Source: Cerasicoccus frondis
GTDB lineage: Bacteria; Verrucomicrobiota; Verrucomicrobiia; Opitutales; Cerasicoccaceae
Length of the DNA stretch: 64,000 nt
Direction: 5' to 3'
NCBI GenBank assembly: GCA_031296915.1
Contig: JAVDPC010000011.1
Location: 62,001 to 126,000 of the forward strand
Shown here in pieces: positions 36,635-47,400 of this stretch (within the stretch, counting starts at the first letter, position 1; each line of letters begins with the position of its first letter). A program made the translations under genes and the position numbers. Below the pieces are notes generated by a model that was given only the letters and a program-made list of their open reading frames with translations, did not search any database and was not told the origin of the DNA.

Positions 36635-38995
36635 ATGCATTTACCTCGCCTCAACTTCCTCATTCCAGCCCTTTGCCTTTGGGGCCTTCTTCCCCTCTCC
36701 GCTGGCGCCGCCAACTACGAAATCAGCATCCCCGCCACCGTGCCGACGCCACCCGCAGGCGCCGCGTTTTCCACAGAGCTCAATGGCCGATCCGTATCTG
36801 ATCCCGGTCAGAAAATCTCCCGCCAAGTAATCCTGAAAAATCTCGGAACTACACCGCTCAACTGCCTCGTCAATTTTAGCGTGCAAGTCGACTCCAACTT
36901 CTACGAGGGCGAACCCGCACCTTCTGGTTCGATGCCCGAATATCCCGACGTTGGCAGTTTTCTCGATGAGGTGGAACAAACGGTCAGCCTGGCCCCGGGC
37001 GAAAGCAAAACACTCACGCTCGAAACCACCGAAGGTCTGCCCGTTGGGTTCTATTTCCTCAATTTCATGATCAGTGGCGGCGGCTATTTCGAGCAGCTTT
37101 ACGCACGCCAATTGGTGCTGCCCAAGGCGCCGGAAAAGCTATCCGCCGAGTCCCGGTTTGGCATCAATGTGTCCGACCAAAAACTCATCGGTCTCAACCA
37201 ACGACTGGGCTTTGGCTACGTGCGGTTTGAGAACCTCAAGTGGGCCTTCGTCAACCCGCGCAAAGGCTACTTTGCCTACGACGGCTCCGTCGGCCCGTGG
37301 TATGTGAAGCAGGATGAGATCGCGCAAGCCTACACCGATGCCGGCTTCCAGTTTACGAGCTACTTTTTCTTCACCCCGCACTGGGCAACCTCTGCGCCGG
37401 AGGGCGTCACCAAAAAACGCCAGCTCTCCTACCCGCCCAAGGACTACGCCGACTACGCCGAGGGAGTGTTCCAAACCATCGCGCGCTTTGGCGGCAAAGA
37501 GCACCCCGCATCCGAGCTGATGACGTCGGACAAAGTTTCTGGCAAAGACCAGCTCCGCCTCATGGAACTCTGGAACGAAGTCAATCTGGACAACCCCAAG
37601 TGGGGCTTCTGGGTCGGCACGATGGGCGAATACTTCGAGATGTTTCGCCCCGCCGCCGAGGCCGGCAAGCGCGCCGATCCCGATGTGAAAATTTCGCACT
37701 CCAGCTACGCGGGCATCGCGTTGGAACTCGTCGACCAACTGCGCACCTACACCTACGAAGATGGCAAGCATCCGCTCGATTTCACGGACATTATCAACGT
37801 CCACTTCTACAGCGGCAAGGCCCTCCCGGAAACCGCCACGCTCGACCCCAATGCCGACCGCACCGGTGAAGCCATGGCCGGCGCGTCGACTTATGAGGAT
37901 AACCTGCGCGACCTCAATGCCTGGCGGAACCAATTCAAACCCGGCGCAGAAATCTGGATCACCGAAACCGGCTACGATGTCGGCGGCAAGATCGGCAGCA
38001 CCCTGCGCATGCAAGCCGCGAAGATTCCCCGCTGCATCATGATGGCCCTGGCCGAAGGCATCGACCGCGTGTTCTATTATCGCGAGGCTGGCTCCACGCC
38101 GTCGCAGCACGCGGGGGCGGGGCTCGTCACCACCGACCATAAGCTGCGCCCCAGTTGGCTGACCATGGCCACGATGATTCGCCAGCTCGACGGCGCGGGG
38201 GTTAACGAAGGCATCCGCCTGCCCTATCCCGATGACAACGTGCGACTCTATTTGTGGAACACCAACCACGGACTCGTCGTCAGCGCGTGGGCGGTGGAAG
38301 GTGATGCGCGCGTCGATCTCGACCTCGGCGCCGTCACGCTAACGGACGCCTTTGGCTATGCGACGGAAAAAGAATTAAACGGCGGCTGGGCCGTCGGTGA
38401 GTTCCCCGTCTACATTTCCAACATCAAGCAAGCGCCCGCGCTCATGGCGCTCAAGGACAAGGCGCTGCTCGCCAAGCAAGAACGCGCGCAGCTCATTGCC
38501 GCGTCGCAAAAGCGCCAAGCCTACCTGTTTGACTTTGGCAGCGCAGCCTACCCGGGCCTCTTACGGGGCGAAGGTCTGATCCGCCCGTTCACCGCCGTGA
38601 CCAAGGACACGCAATTTCAAAGCTCAACCGGCTACGGCTTCACCCAAGCCGCCACCCGCGACCAGGATCAGGAAAAATTCCGCAAACTGCCCTTGCTTCG
38701 CGATAAGACATTCTTCAGTCCGCGCACGGAATTCAAGCTCACCGTCAAGCCTGGCAAATACCGCGTAAAAGGTTTCGCCGAAGGCAAGCGCGGCGCTGTT
38801 GATTTGCTGCTAGCCGATGGTAATTCAGCGCCATCGAAGATCACCGTCCAACCCAGCAGTGACTCCGCCGAAGCCAATTTCAACACCGAGTTCGACTGCA
38901 AGAGCGGCGAGATCACGGTCCAATTCACCGCCGAGACGGCCCTTTCCTGGATCGCCTTCATCGAGTGGAGCGCCGAGGCTGACAACAATGGCTAG
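36635..38995 (+). CDS. secreted clan GH-A glycoside hydrolase (GH39/GH5-like)
   Basis: 786 aa with signal peptide (LNFLIPALCLWGLLPLSAGA). An N-terminal Ig-like domain to about 170 precedes a TIM barrel: RFGINVSD, GFGYVRFENLKWAFV, SYFFFTPHWAT. The acid/base Glu is in MELWNEVNLDNPKW near 314, and the nucleophile Glu is in EIWITETGYDVGG near 441, separated as in GH39/GH30-type enzymes. NVHFYSG lies between them. The C-terminal about 180 residues form a beta domain. It starts 48 nt after the GH94-like gene and is probably in its operon. The cut product could feed the phosphorylase. The substrate is unresolved. Confidence 0.85.
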   Translation: MHLPRLNFLIPALCLWGLLPLSAGAANYEISIPATVPTPPAGAAFSTELNGRSVSDPGQKISRQVILKNLGTTPLNCLVNFSVQVDSNFYEGEPAPSGSMPEYPDVGSFLDEVEQTVSLAPGESKTLTLETTEGLPVGFYFLNFMISGGGYFEQLYARQLVLPKAPEKLSAESRFGINVSDQKLIGLNQRLGFGYVRFENLKWAFVNPRKGYFAYDGSVGPWYVKQDEIAQAYTDAGFQFTSYFFFTPHWATSAPEGVTKKRQLSYPPKDYADYAEGVFQTIARFGGKEHPASELMTSDKVSGKDQLRLMELWNEVNLDNPKWGFWVGTMGEYFEMFRPAAEAGKRADPDVKISHSSYAGIALELVDQLRTYTYEDGKHPLDFTDIINVHFYSGKALPETATLDPNADRTGEAMAGASTYEDNLRDLNAWRNQFKPGAEIWITETGYDVGGKIGSTLRMQAAKIPRCIMMALAEGIDRVFYYREAGSTPSQHAGAGLVTTDHKLRPSWLTMATMIRQLDGAGVNEGIRLPYPDDNVRLYLWNTNHGLVVSAWAVEGDARVDLDLGAVTLTDAFGYATEKELNGGWAVGEFPVYISNIKQAPALMALKDKALLAKQERAQLIAASQKRQAYLFDFGSAAYPGLLRGEGLIRPFTAVTKDTQFQSSTGYGFTQAATRDQDQEKFRKLPLLRDKTFFSPRTEFKLTVKPGKYRVKGFAEGKRGAVDLLLADGNSAPSKITVQPSSDSAEANFNTEFDCKSGEITVQFTAETALSWIAFIEWSAEADNNG

Positions 38996-39105
38996 GAGCG
39001 CATCCCGGAATCCCTGACAATTTTCCTTGAGGAAGCTTAATTGCCACTATTAGGATTGCGGTAATGCAATAGCAGCAACGCTGTGCGCCCCCACTCCTAA
39101 TAGAC

Positions 39106-39813
39106 ATGACTCCCAATACCCTGCATGCCCTCTTCCGGCACACTCCCTCTGTGTTCACGCGGCGCTCCTCCGGCGCCTTCCTCATCCTCGGGCTCGTCTG
39201 CGCGCCGCTTGGCGCGGCCTCAATCGCGTTTCAAGGTTATGACGGCGACGCTGCGGATACGTGGGGCTACACGCCCGACCCCGTCGAAACCAACACTTCG
39301 GGCGATGTCTGGGAGCCCTCCGCGAGCTTTAAAACGATCACCGCGCCCCAAGCCGGATCTGATTTCTGGACGATGCAGGACCTCTCGGGCGTCAACACGC
39401 TCAACACACGCTCGGGCAACCTTACCCAAACGTTCGCCACCATCGACACCTCGGGCTATACGGACATCAGCATTTCGTTCTACTATTGGATCTTCCAGAT
39501 GGATTCGGGCGACGAGATGTACTACGAAATCGATACTGGCTCGGGCTTCGGCGCCCCTGTTGCCTTCGTCTCGCCCAGCGAGAACAATTTCTCCACCGAC
39601 GCCTGGGTCCAGGAAACGATCAACATCGGCGATGCCAGCAGCGTCACCCTGCGCCTTTCCACAACTCCCTGGACCGGAGGCGGCAACGAGTATGCAGGCT
39701 GGGACTCCGTATCCCTCGAAGGGACCGTGGTCCCCGAACCGGCAACCTACGCGCTCATGCTCGGCGCGGCTTGTCTTGGTTTGCTTGCGTGTCGGCGGCG
39801 TCAGCGCCACTAG
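39106..39813 (+). CDS. PEP-CTERM anchored protein (3 of 4)
   Basis: 235 aa. A longer basic n-region (FRHTPSVFTRRSSGAF) precedes the signal helix LILGLVCAPLGAAS. The body (FQGYDGDAADTWGYTPDP, YYWIFQMDSGDEMYYEIDTG) is a jelly-roll-like domain homologous to the protein at 33151-33846. The tail VPEPATYALMLGAACLGLLA followed by CRRRQRH is an exosortase signal. It lies between the GH39-like and GH116-like genes, same strand. Function unknown; a surface glycan-binding role is a guess from context. Confidence 0.85.
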   Translation: MTPNTLHALFRHTPSVFTRRSSGAFLILGLVCAPLGAASIAFQGYDGDAADTWGYTPDPVETNTSGDVWEPSASFKTITAPQAGSDFWTMQDLSGVNTLNTRSGNLTQTFATIDTSGYTDISISFYYWIFQMDSGDEMYYEIDTGSGFGAPVAFVSPSENNFSTDAWVQETINIGDASSVTLRLSTTPWTGGGNEYAGWDSVSLEGTVVPEPATYALMLGAACLGLLACRRRQRH

Positions 39814-39915
39814 GGGCCCACGCGGTTTCCCCAAGGGTTTCGCGCCTCAAAGCACCGGTGTTTCGCGACACGAAGCCCAGGGCCATGGTGACCATTTCCC
39901 TCTAGGGAATCAGCA

Positions 39916-40005
39916 GAAGTGTCGGCGACACTACCACGAAGCGTCGGCGACACTTCGTTCTACAGTCGGCGACGCTTGGTCGCGCAGTCGGCGATACTTA
40001 GCCGA
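39916..40005. repeat. degenerate tandem array of GTCGGCGACACT units
   Basis: Four units at intervals of about 23 nt in the 312-nt gap before the GH116-like gene: AAGTGTCGGCGACACT, AAGCGTCGGCGACACTT, AGTCGGCGACGCTT and AGTCGGCGATACTTA. The first is a 15-bp palindrome (AGTGTCG-G-CGACACT). A further TTTCGCGACACGAAG lies 50 nt upstream. Unit and spacing vary, and there are no adjacent cas genes, so it is not a CRISPR. Confidence 0.65.
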
Positions 40006-40125
40006 CCCTGGAAGCGGTGACGGCCGAGAAATTTCGCGCGTCTGTGCTTCTCTTTTTCATACGTCAAATACTAAACGAAACCGTCATTTGGTCAACGCGC
40101 TTTCCTCTTAAAAACACAAGAAATC

Positions 40126-42684
40126 ATGCCTTATTCTCCCATCGAACTCAGTGGCCCGGGCGTCCGCGTTCACCCCGCTGGAAAGCAATTACAAGTCGCC
40201 ATGCCTCATGGCGGCATCGGCGCTGGCAGCATTTGCATGAGCGGCTACGGCGGCCTCATTAACTTCTCCGTGATGAACCGCCCCGAGCTGGCGCATCGCG
40301 AGACGTATCTGCGCCGCGAACCGTCGGCCTTCGGCATCCTGCACCTGAAGGACGACTCGAAGACGACGCGCCTGCTGGAGGGCCCGATCCCGCGCGAACA
40401 GTTGTTCTACCAGGGCCTACACAGCCAGGGCTACCGCCGCGCTGGCTACGAGGGCTACCCGCGCTTTCGCGAATGTGAGTTTCGTGGCGCCTTCCCGTTT
40501 TCGCAGGTCTGCCTGAGCGACGCCATCATGCCGGTCCAGGCAACCGTAACCGCCTGGAGTCCCTTCGTTCCGCTCGATGATAAAAACACCAGCTTGCCCA
40601 CGCTGTGCCTGGAATACGCGCTAACCAATACCAGTGATGCGCGCGTAGAAGCGGAGTTCACCTTTCACATGTCACACCTCGCGCAGTCCTGGGAAGGCAA
40701 AGACGACGGCCTGAACCACGGCCTTGACGGACGCGGTGTTCGCTTCGACAGCACCCGCGCCAAGCAGGATGGCTCGTTTGGCAGCTCCGCATTTATCCTC
40801 CCTAATGGCGCTAACCGGCTGAAGGCGATGTGGCATCGCGGCGGCTGGTTCGACGGCATGACCATGCTTTGGGAAGAAGTCAGCAACGGCGCCTTTCAGG
40901 CAAACGACGGCGCCGACGCCCCGCGTTCCAAGGGCGGCAACGGCGGCTCCGCGCTAGTCGATGTCTCACTGGAGCCCGGCGAGACACTGGTCATCCCGGT
41001 CGTCATTGGTTGGCATTTCCCCAACGCGCACCTGCGGCTCGGCCACGCCGAAGAGCCCGACCAGAAGCAAGAAGTGCTGCACTGCTGCTGCGACGATGAC
41101 GCTTGTGCCGAGCCCGGCTGGAGCCCCTACTACGCCGCGCATTGGAGCGACGCCGAAGCCGTTGTCCGCTACGTGGAATCACGCTACGCCTCACTGCGCG
41201 AACGCACGCTCGGCTTCCAGCAGGCGCTGTTTCGCTCCACCTTACCCGCCGAGACGATCGACGCGGTTTCGGCCAACCTTGGCATCCTCACCTCGCCCAC
41301 GGTCCTACGCCAGGCCAACGGCCAAGTCTGGGCTTGGGAGGGCTGCTTCCCCGATAGCGGCTGCTGCCCCGGCTCTTGCACGCATGTCTGGAATTACGCC
41401 CAGGCCATGCCCCATCTTTTCCCGCCGCTTGAGCGCAGCTTGCGCGAACAGGAGTGGCGCTACTCCATGAATAATGACGGCCACGTGACCTTCCGAGCAG
41501 CTATTCCCGATGGCCCCACCAAACACGATTACCATGCGGCGGCCGACGGGCAGTTTGGCGGCATTCTCAAGCTTCATCGCGACTGGCAAATATCCGGCGA
41601 CGATACTTGGCTGAAAGCGCTGCTGCCCAAGGCGCGTCGAGCGCTCGAATACGGCATCGCGACGTGGGACGCCGACGAAACCGGCCTACTCAACGCCCCG
41701 CATCACAACACATTCGACATCGAGTTCTGGGGTCCTGATTCACTCTGCACCACCATTTACATTGGCGCACTCTGCGCCATGGCCGAGATACTGGAATACC
41801 TCGGCGATCCGGAGTCGGCCACGCGCTACCGCGAGCTGGCGCAGAAGGCGAATCACCAGCTCGAAACCGTGCTCTTCAATGGCGAATTTTATGAGCAAAA
41901 GCTGCACTTCGACCCAGACTTCTGGCGCGCGGACGCCTACCAAAACGAGTCGCCCGACACCCTCAAGATTCTGCAAGCCGAAGGCCCCAAATACCAGATC
42001 GGCAAAGGCTGCCTGACCGATGGCGTCGTGGGCGCCAACTGGGCGCAGCTCTACGGCATCGACACACCGATGAACCCGCAATCGATCCAGAGAGCGCTCC
42101 GCAGCATTCATCGCCACAACTTCAAGACGGACCTCTCTGCGCACCCCATTCCCCAGCGCCCCGGTTATGCCATGGGCTCCGAGGGTGGCGTGCTCAACTG
42201 CACATGGCCACTGGGTGACAAGCCCAGCCTGCCCTTTGTTTACTCGGACGAAGTCTGGCCCGGCTCCGAATACCAAGCGGCCACGCACATGATCCAGCAA
42301 GGCATGATCGAAGAAGGCCTGGAGATTGTCCGCACGATCCGTTCGCGCTTCGACGGCGTGGCCCGCAACCCTTGGGATGAGTATGAATGCGGCAGCTTTT
42401 ATGCGCGCTCCATGTCCAGCTACGCGCTGCTGCAAGTGCTCAGTGGCTTCCGCTACAGCGCCGTCGAGCAAAGCCTGTCGCTCAAGCCCTACACCAGCAA
42501 TCGTCCGTTCCGCTGCTTCTTCAGTACGGCCAGCGGCTATGGCGAAGTGATCCTTGAAGAAAGCAAGTTGTGCATTGAGCTGCTCGAAGGCGAGCTGGCG
42601 GTGAAGACGGTTAAGCTGGACGGGCGTAGCCTCACCGCAAACGTCACCGCAACGCCCGACGCCCCGCTCAGCCTACCGCTATAA
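40126..42684 (+). CDS. GH116-like glycosidase (GBA2 family)
   Basis: 852 aa without a signal peptide. The N-terminal domain has MPHGGIGAGSICMSGYGGL, YPRFRECEFRGAFPFSQVCL and AWSPFVPLDD, the typical GH116 start. The C-terminal (alpha/alpha)6 barrel has WEGCFPDSGCCPGSCTHVWN, YAQAMPHLFPPLERSLREQE, APHHNTFDIEFWGPDS, then GVVGANWAQLYGID and YECGSFYARSMSSYALLQ. GH116 contains beta-glucosidases, beta-xylosidases and N-acetylglucosaminidases. The cysteine-rich segments (HCCCDDDACAEPGW, SGCCPGSC) stand out. Convergent with the esterase gene at 42686, with only one base between the stops. Confidence 0.85.
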   Translation: MPYSPIELSGPGVRVHPAGKQLQVAMPHGGIGAGSICMSGYGGLINFSVMNRPELAHRETYLRREPSAFGILHLKDDSKTTRLLEGPIPREQLFYQGLHSQGYRRAGYEGYPRFRECEFRGAFPFSQVCLSDAIMPVQATVTAWSPFVPLDDKNTSLPTLCLEYALTNTSDARVEAEFTFHMSHLAQSWEGKDDGLNHGLDGRGVRFDSTRAKQDGSFGSSAFILPNGANRLKAMWHRGGWFDGMTMLWEEVSNGAFQANDGADAPRSKGGNGGSALVDVSLEPGETLVIPVVIGWHFPNAHLRLGHAEEPDQKQEVLHCCCDDDACAEPGWSPYYAAHWSDAEAVVRYVESRYASLRERTLGFQQALFRSTLPAETIDAVSANLGILTSPTVLRQANGQVWAWEGCFPDSGCCPGSCTHVWNYAQAMPHLFPPLERSLREQEWRYSMNNDGHVTFRAAIPDGPTKHDYHAAADGQFGGILKLHRDWQISGDDTWLKALLPKARRALEYGIATWDADETGLLNAPHHNTFDIEFWGPDSLCTTIYIGALCAMAEILEYLGDPESATRYRELAQKANHQLETVLFNGEFYEQKLHFDPDFWRADAYQNESPDTLKILQAEGPKYQIGKGCLTDGVVGANWAQLYGIDTPMNPQSIQRALRSIHRHNFKTDLSAHPIPQRPGYAMGSEGGVLNCTWPLGDKPSLPFVYSDEVWPGSEYQAATHMIQQGMIEEGLEIVRTIRSRFDGVARNPWDEYECGSFYARSMSSYALLQVLSGFRYSAVEQSLSLKPYTSNRPFRCFFSTASGYGEVILEESKLCIELLEGELAVKTVKLDGRSLTANVTATPDAPLSLPL

Positions 42685-42685
42685 C

Positions 42686-44413
42686 TCACTCCAGGACGAG
42701 GCGGCCAAAGCGGGTTGGCTGGTGTCCCCATCCATAAGATGGCGACCACTGGCCCGCCAGCTTTCGCTGCTTGTCATCCACTGCCAACTGGAAGCCGAGC
42801 ACATCTCCGGAGCGCGGCGGCGCCATGCCAAGAGTCGACCAGGGAATGACCAACGACACAGTCCAGGAATCGCTGTCAACCTGTGTCTCCACGCTGAAGT
42901 CGCCGTTCCAACTGCGGTCATGCCCACGCCCATCCATCACGACGCCCGCCGGGTTGACGATGATGTGGAAGTAGTCGCTGGTCTGAGTGTCGGGCTGGAG
43001 AAACAGCTGCACATTGTCGTCGTGATAAACGGAGGCATCGCGGTTCTTTTGGTTCGTGCGTAGCTTACTCGTGTCTTCCACAAAGACGCGAATGCTTACA
43101 TACAATGCCTCCTCGCTGTAGCTGACCCGCGCCGACATCGCGTCGGGATACTCTTGCTGGCCATTATTGGATAACAGCATACCGAGGTCGACGCCGCCCG
43201 TGGCCACATCAGCCGTTTGCGGAACCTTTGCCCGCCGCGCAATGCGCGCAAAGTAAGCGCGGTCGTCCAGTTGGAGTTCAGTTGTGAACTTCTTGAATGT
43301 CTCGCCCTGCACCCAGAACTCCGACTCCATCACCGGATAAGGCACAATGTCGTTGGGCTCACCCGTGAAGCGGATGGTGAACTCTGCTTGCGCCGTGCCA
43401 CCTGCGGGAAGCGTTAGCTGCGCATCCTGAGGAGTGACTTCGTAGTGCGGATTATCGACGCGCCAATGGATGCGCTCGCCGACAGTGCGAGCCGTCGGAT
43501 TATTGCGGGTCAACGTCACCGTGGCGGTCCCTTGGTCAATGGGAAATTGGCTCAGGTCGGGCCCGGCGTTGACGATATCCTCGCCCACTTGCCAACGTTC
43601 GAAGAACTCCTGCGTCTTCGCATCGGGCTCGTAAACGAAGTCCGGGTCACGCCGATGCTGATTCAGCAACCAGAGAATGTATTTGGGCGAGTCGTAGGCT
43701 TCCAGCCAGGCATCGTGCCCCACCCCGGGCAGCAGCGTCATCTCGATATCACCACCCGCAGCACGAAAGGCCTCCACGACTTCTTCCGTATGCGCTGCTG
43801 GCACGATCGTATCGGCCAAGCCATGAATCGCCCAGCCGGGCGTGGCGGCAAAGTTTTCCATGCCGTGCTTTCCGCGACCGCCGCACACAGAGAGGAAGGC
43901 CGCAAACCAGTCCGGGTAAGCGCGCATCATATCCCATGTGCCATAGCCACCCATGCTGAGACCGGTCAGGTAAACGCGGTCAAGATCGACGCGCTCTTTT
44001 TCCGTCTCCGCCAGCAGAAGCTCGTTCAGCTTATCGAGCTGCTCGCCGCTCCACCAGCCGCCGGCATGACACTGCGGCGCCAGGACTATCGCCGGAAAGC
44101 CAGGCTTGTCCTTCAGCACAACCGGCAGGTAATGATCGCGCAGCTCATTAGCGTCCGCCCCGCGATTACCCGCGCCATGCAGGAAGAGGATTAGCGGGTA
44201 GTCCTGATCATTGTCCGCATAATCCTCCGGCAGAAACTTCAAATACTCAAAGGTGCTCGTCTCGCCCTTGATCGTGACCGGAATGCTCTCCTTGGTGAAC
44301 TCGCCTGCCGCATGGTCGTTGGCCCCGGCGAGTGCCGGGGCCAAGCAGTTAATAACAACCATAGCCAAGATTGCGCCAATGGCGCCATTTAATGAATCTT
44401 GATTAAAACGCAT
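42686..44413 (-). CDS. secreted esterase with C-terminal CBM9-like domain
   Basis: 575 aa from ATG 44413, which overlaps the end of the upstream gene by 11 nt; a TTG two codons earlier is less likely. The signal peptide ends near PALAGAND. The esterase domain has LFLHGAGNRGADANELRDHY, nucleophile motif YLTGLSMGGYGTWDMM near 166 and LPGVGHDAWLEAY with the catalytic His near 246. A beta domain follows, then a CBM9/DOMON-like fold from about 400: AMSARVSYSEEALYVSIRVF, DDNVQLFLQPD, YFHIIVNPAG, WTVSLVIPWSTLG. It is the second cistron of an operon with the giant esterase and probably binds glycan via the CBM while deacylating it. Confidence 0.85.
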   Translation of the reverse strand: MRFNQDSLNGAIGAILAMVVINCLAPALAGANDHAAGEFTKESIPVTIKGETSTFEYLKFLPEDYADNDQDYPLILFLHGAGNRGADANELRDHYLPVVLKDKPGFPAIVLAPQCHAGGWWSGEQLDKLNELLLAETEKERVDLDRVYLTGLSMGGYGTWDMMRAYPDWFAAFLSVCGGRGKHGMENFAATPGWAIHGLADTIVPAAHTEEVVEAFRAAGGDIEMTLLPGVGHDAWLEAYDSPKYILWLLNQHRRDPDFVYEPDAKTQEFFERWQVGEDIVNAGPDLSQFPIDQGTATVTLTRNNPTARTVGERIHWRVDNPHYEVTPQDAQLTLPAGGTAQAEFTIRFTGEPNDIVPYPVMESEFWVQGETFKKFTTELQLDDRAYFARIARRAKVPQTADVATGGVDLGMLLSNNGQQEYPDAMSARVSYSEEALYVSIRVFVEDTSKLRTNQKNRDASVYHDDNVQLFLQPDTQTSDYFHIIVNPAGVVMDGRGHDRSWNGDFSVETQVDSDSWTVSLVIPWSTLGMAPPRSGDVLGFQLAVDDKQRKLAGQWSPSYGWGHQPTRFGRLVLE

Positions 44414-47400
44414 TCTCAATGAGAAGCCGATCCAGCCCGAAGGTAAAGCTCGGAGTCGCCGAGAAACGAACGCGGAAATCTTCGATGTTCACCGTTCCAG
44501 AGCCCGGTCCCACCGCGATGCCCGAGAGCACGCGCACGCCATCCAGCCAGACATCCGCCTGGCCAGCAGCCAGCGAATAGCTACCAGGGCTGGCGCTCTC
44601 CAAACCGGTGTAGTTAACGCTGCTCGTGGAATTGTTGATCAGCCAGCTAAGACTTTTTACGCTGCCATCGGCGGCTATCGATCCAGCTAGGCTTCCATTG
44701 AGCACGACCTTGTAATAGCCATCGCCGTCGCCCTTCACTTCCAGCCGCTCGTAGAGATAGCTGGAGTTGCCATTGCTCCCGTAATCAAGGAGGCCGGACC
44801 AATCACCCAACTCGACCAAGAACAACTCGCTCCAGGTTTCCTCCATGCTGCTGATGGCGAAATCCAGCGTCACGTTGATCAAGTCCGGGTTGCCAATGAG
44901 CGAATCTCCCATGCGACTGAAGCCAGCGTCATCGCTGGTCCCCAGACGCGTAATCGTCAATCGATCGTTCGCAATGGACCAGGTTCCCGCGCCAGTCTCG
45001 GCGCTGATATCATCGAAGAGATTTGCCGTCGGCGTGGACGACACATAGTTACTCACCGTGGACGAACTGGTGAAGTCCTGCACGAAGAGCGCATACGCGG
45101 CCTCGATCGCATAATCGGAAAACACCGCGCGCGTGCTCGTGACGCCGTCACCGCTTTGCGCAAACAAACCAACTTGCAAACTCTGGGCAAGGCCGGTGAT
45201 CGTTACGTCGTCCACGACAGTGAAGCTCACGCCATCTTCAGAAACGGCCACGCTAACCACGTCACTCACACGCTCAATCATGAGCCAGGCATCGGGCAAT
45301 GTCGCGGCGCCAGTCGGGGTTTCGAGAACCGCGCCGCCACCAGTGGTTGCACGACTGGCCAACGACAAACTCGAATTCGCCGCCATGCCAAACTGCACCA
45401 TGACCGAGTCGGCCGCAGTGGACTCGCGCAGCATCAGCCCGGCCAGTGGAGCCGTGCCTTCGTTGGCTAAATCCTGGAGCAACACGAAGGCTGAGAAGTC
45501 GCCTTCAATTGTTTCCAGCTCGCCATAGAGCGCATCCGCCGTTCCGCTGGCGCCAGCGCCCTGGCCGTTGATTTCCCAGCTGCCGCCCAGGAGGATACGG
45601 CTGGAGCCGGAGCCTGCGCCAATGCCCTGACCGGTGAGGCCCGCCGTGGTGAGGTTTGCCGCTGTCGACGTGTCGTTAACGGTGACTTGGATTGTCGCCA
45701 TTGCCGTATCGGCGCCATCGCTGATCGTGTAGCTGAAGGAATCGCTACCGTAGTAACCGGCATCGGGAACATACTGCACCTCGTTGCTAACGATGCTCGC
45801 CACGCCATGGCTTGCCGCGCCGACTGCCACAATGCTCAAGGCGCTCGGCCCGGAATCGGTGTCGCTGTCGTTCGCCAAGGCGTCGATCAACACGGACTGC
45901 CCTTCGTCGACCGACACGTCATCCGCAACCGCCGTTGGCGCTGTGTTGGACGACTCATTGAAGGTGTCGCTGATCGCCATTGCATCCAGCTCGAAGGTAA
46001 ACGTGGTCGACGCAGAGAAGCGCACGCGGAAGTCCTCAATGTTGACCGTGCCCGAGCCCGGGCCTACTGCCACACCAGCGATTTCACGCACGCCATCCAC
46101 CCAGATATCTGCCTCGCCCGCAGCTAGGCTATAGGTGGAGGGATTCGCTTGCTCATATCCCGTGTAGTTCACCGAGCTGGCGGAGTTATTAATCAGCCAG
46201 CGAACACGACGCACCGCGCCGTCTGCTGGAATCGAGCCGGACGACTCGCCATTAAGCACGAGTTTGTAAACATCGGTTCCGTTGCCCTTCACTTCCAGGC
46301 GATCAAAGAGATAAGCCGAGTTGCCATGGCTACCGTAATCGAGCAGCCCGGACCAATCGCCGAACTCGACGAGAAAGAGTTCACTCCACGTCTGCGACAT
46401 ATTACTCAAGGCGACATCCATGCTGAGGCTCACTAGGTCGGGATTGCCAAGCAAGGAATCGCCCATGCGACTGAAGCCCGCGTCACTGCCGGAACCACTG
46501 CGGGTAATCGACAGTCGGCCGTTGCTAATGGACCAAGTTCCCGCACCGGACTCCGCGCTAATGTCATCGAACTCCGTTGCATCCGGCAGCGTCGACACGT
46601 AGTCCTGCACATTAGTCGAGGCCGAGAAATCCTGACTAAACAACGAGCCCGAACTGGGCGGCGGCGTCACCACTTCGTTGATCGTTACGCTCACCGTTGC
46701 GCTATCGGTGTCTTCGCCATCGGTTATCATGTAGCTGAAACTATCCGATCCAAAGTAACCGGAATTGGGCGTATAAAGCACTTCGCCATTTTGAATCGCA
46801 GCGACACCATTGGTCGGCTGGCTAACCGAGGCGATGCTCAACGCGGACGGACCGCTGTCCGCATCGCTATCGTTGGCGAGGACATCGACCAGCACCGCAA
46901 CATCTTCATCGGTCGTCGCCGTATCGTTCGATGCGACTGGCGCAACATTAGTTGAGCCGCCAGAGTCGCCATCAGTTTCAATCACCATCGCGCCCAGAAA
47001 ACCCAAGACATTGCTACCCATGCTGGCGTCGCGCTCGACAGTGATCAGGGCCTGACCGGTTGAATCGGCCACGTAGTCGCTGATCACGGCGGTCTGGTCT
47101 GTGTTCTGACGCACGGACAAAGTCGCCGAGCTACTACCCACCGTGTAGCGGGTTAGAAACACCGCGCTGCCACCCTGATTACGTGAGGCGAAAAACGTGA
47201 AGTCATATGCCTGACCAGGATTCAACCCACTGATCAAAATCTGCCCCTGCGGATTGCTCGAAGTGGTGTTAAAGTAGTCGCGTTGAACATTGTTCGGGTA
47301 AAGCGTCGTCGAATCCGTGCCATTCGACGCACGACCGGCAAATGACGTCACGATCTCGAAGCGAAGACCACTCAGGTTTTCGTTGGCGTCGAGCACTTCA

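Noticed and set aside
37139..38269. 376-residue open frame antisense to the GH39-like gene
   Set aside because: Lies wholly opposite a gene with intact catalytic motifs. Its composition (Gly/Val/Asp-rich) is what a GC-rich coding strand gives in reverse; no domain seen.
39916..40005. Possible CRISPR array
   Set aside because: Units are short, palindromic and imperfect, spacers are only about 8 nt, and there are no cas genes.
41740..42471. 243-residue open frame antisense to the GH116-like gene
   Set aside because: Shadow of a strongly supported gene; no recognisable motif or independent start signal.
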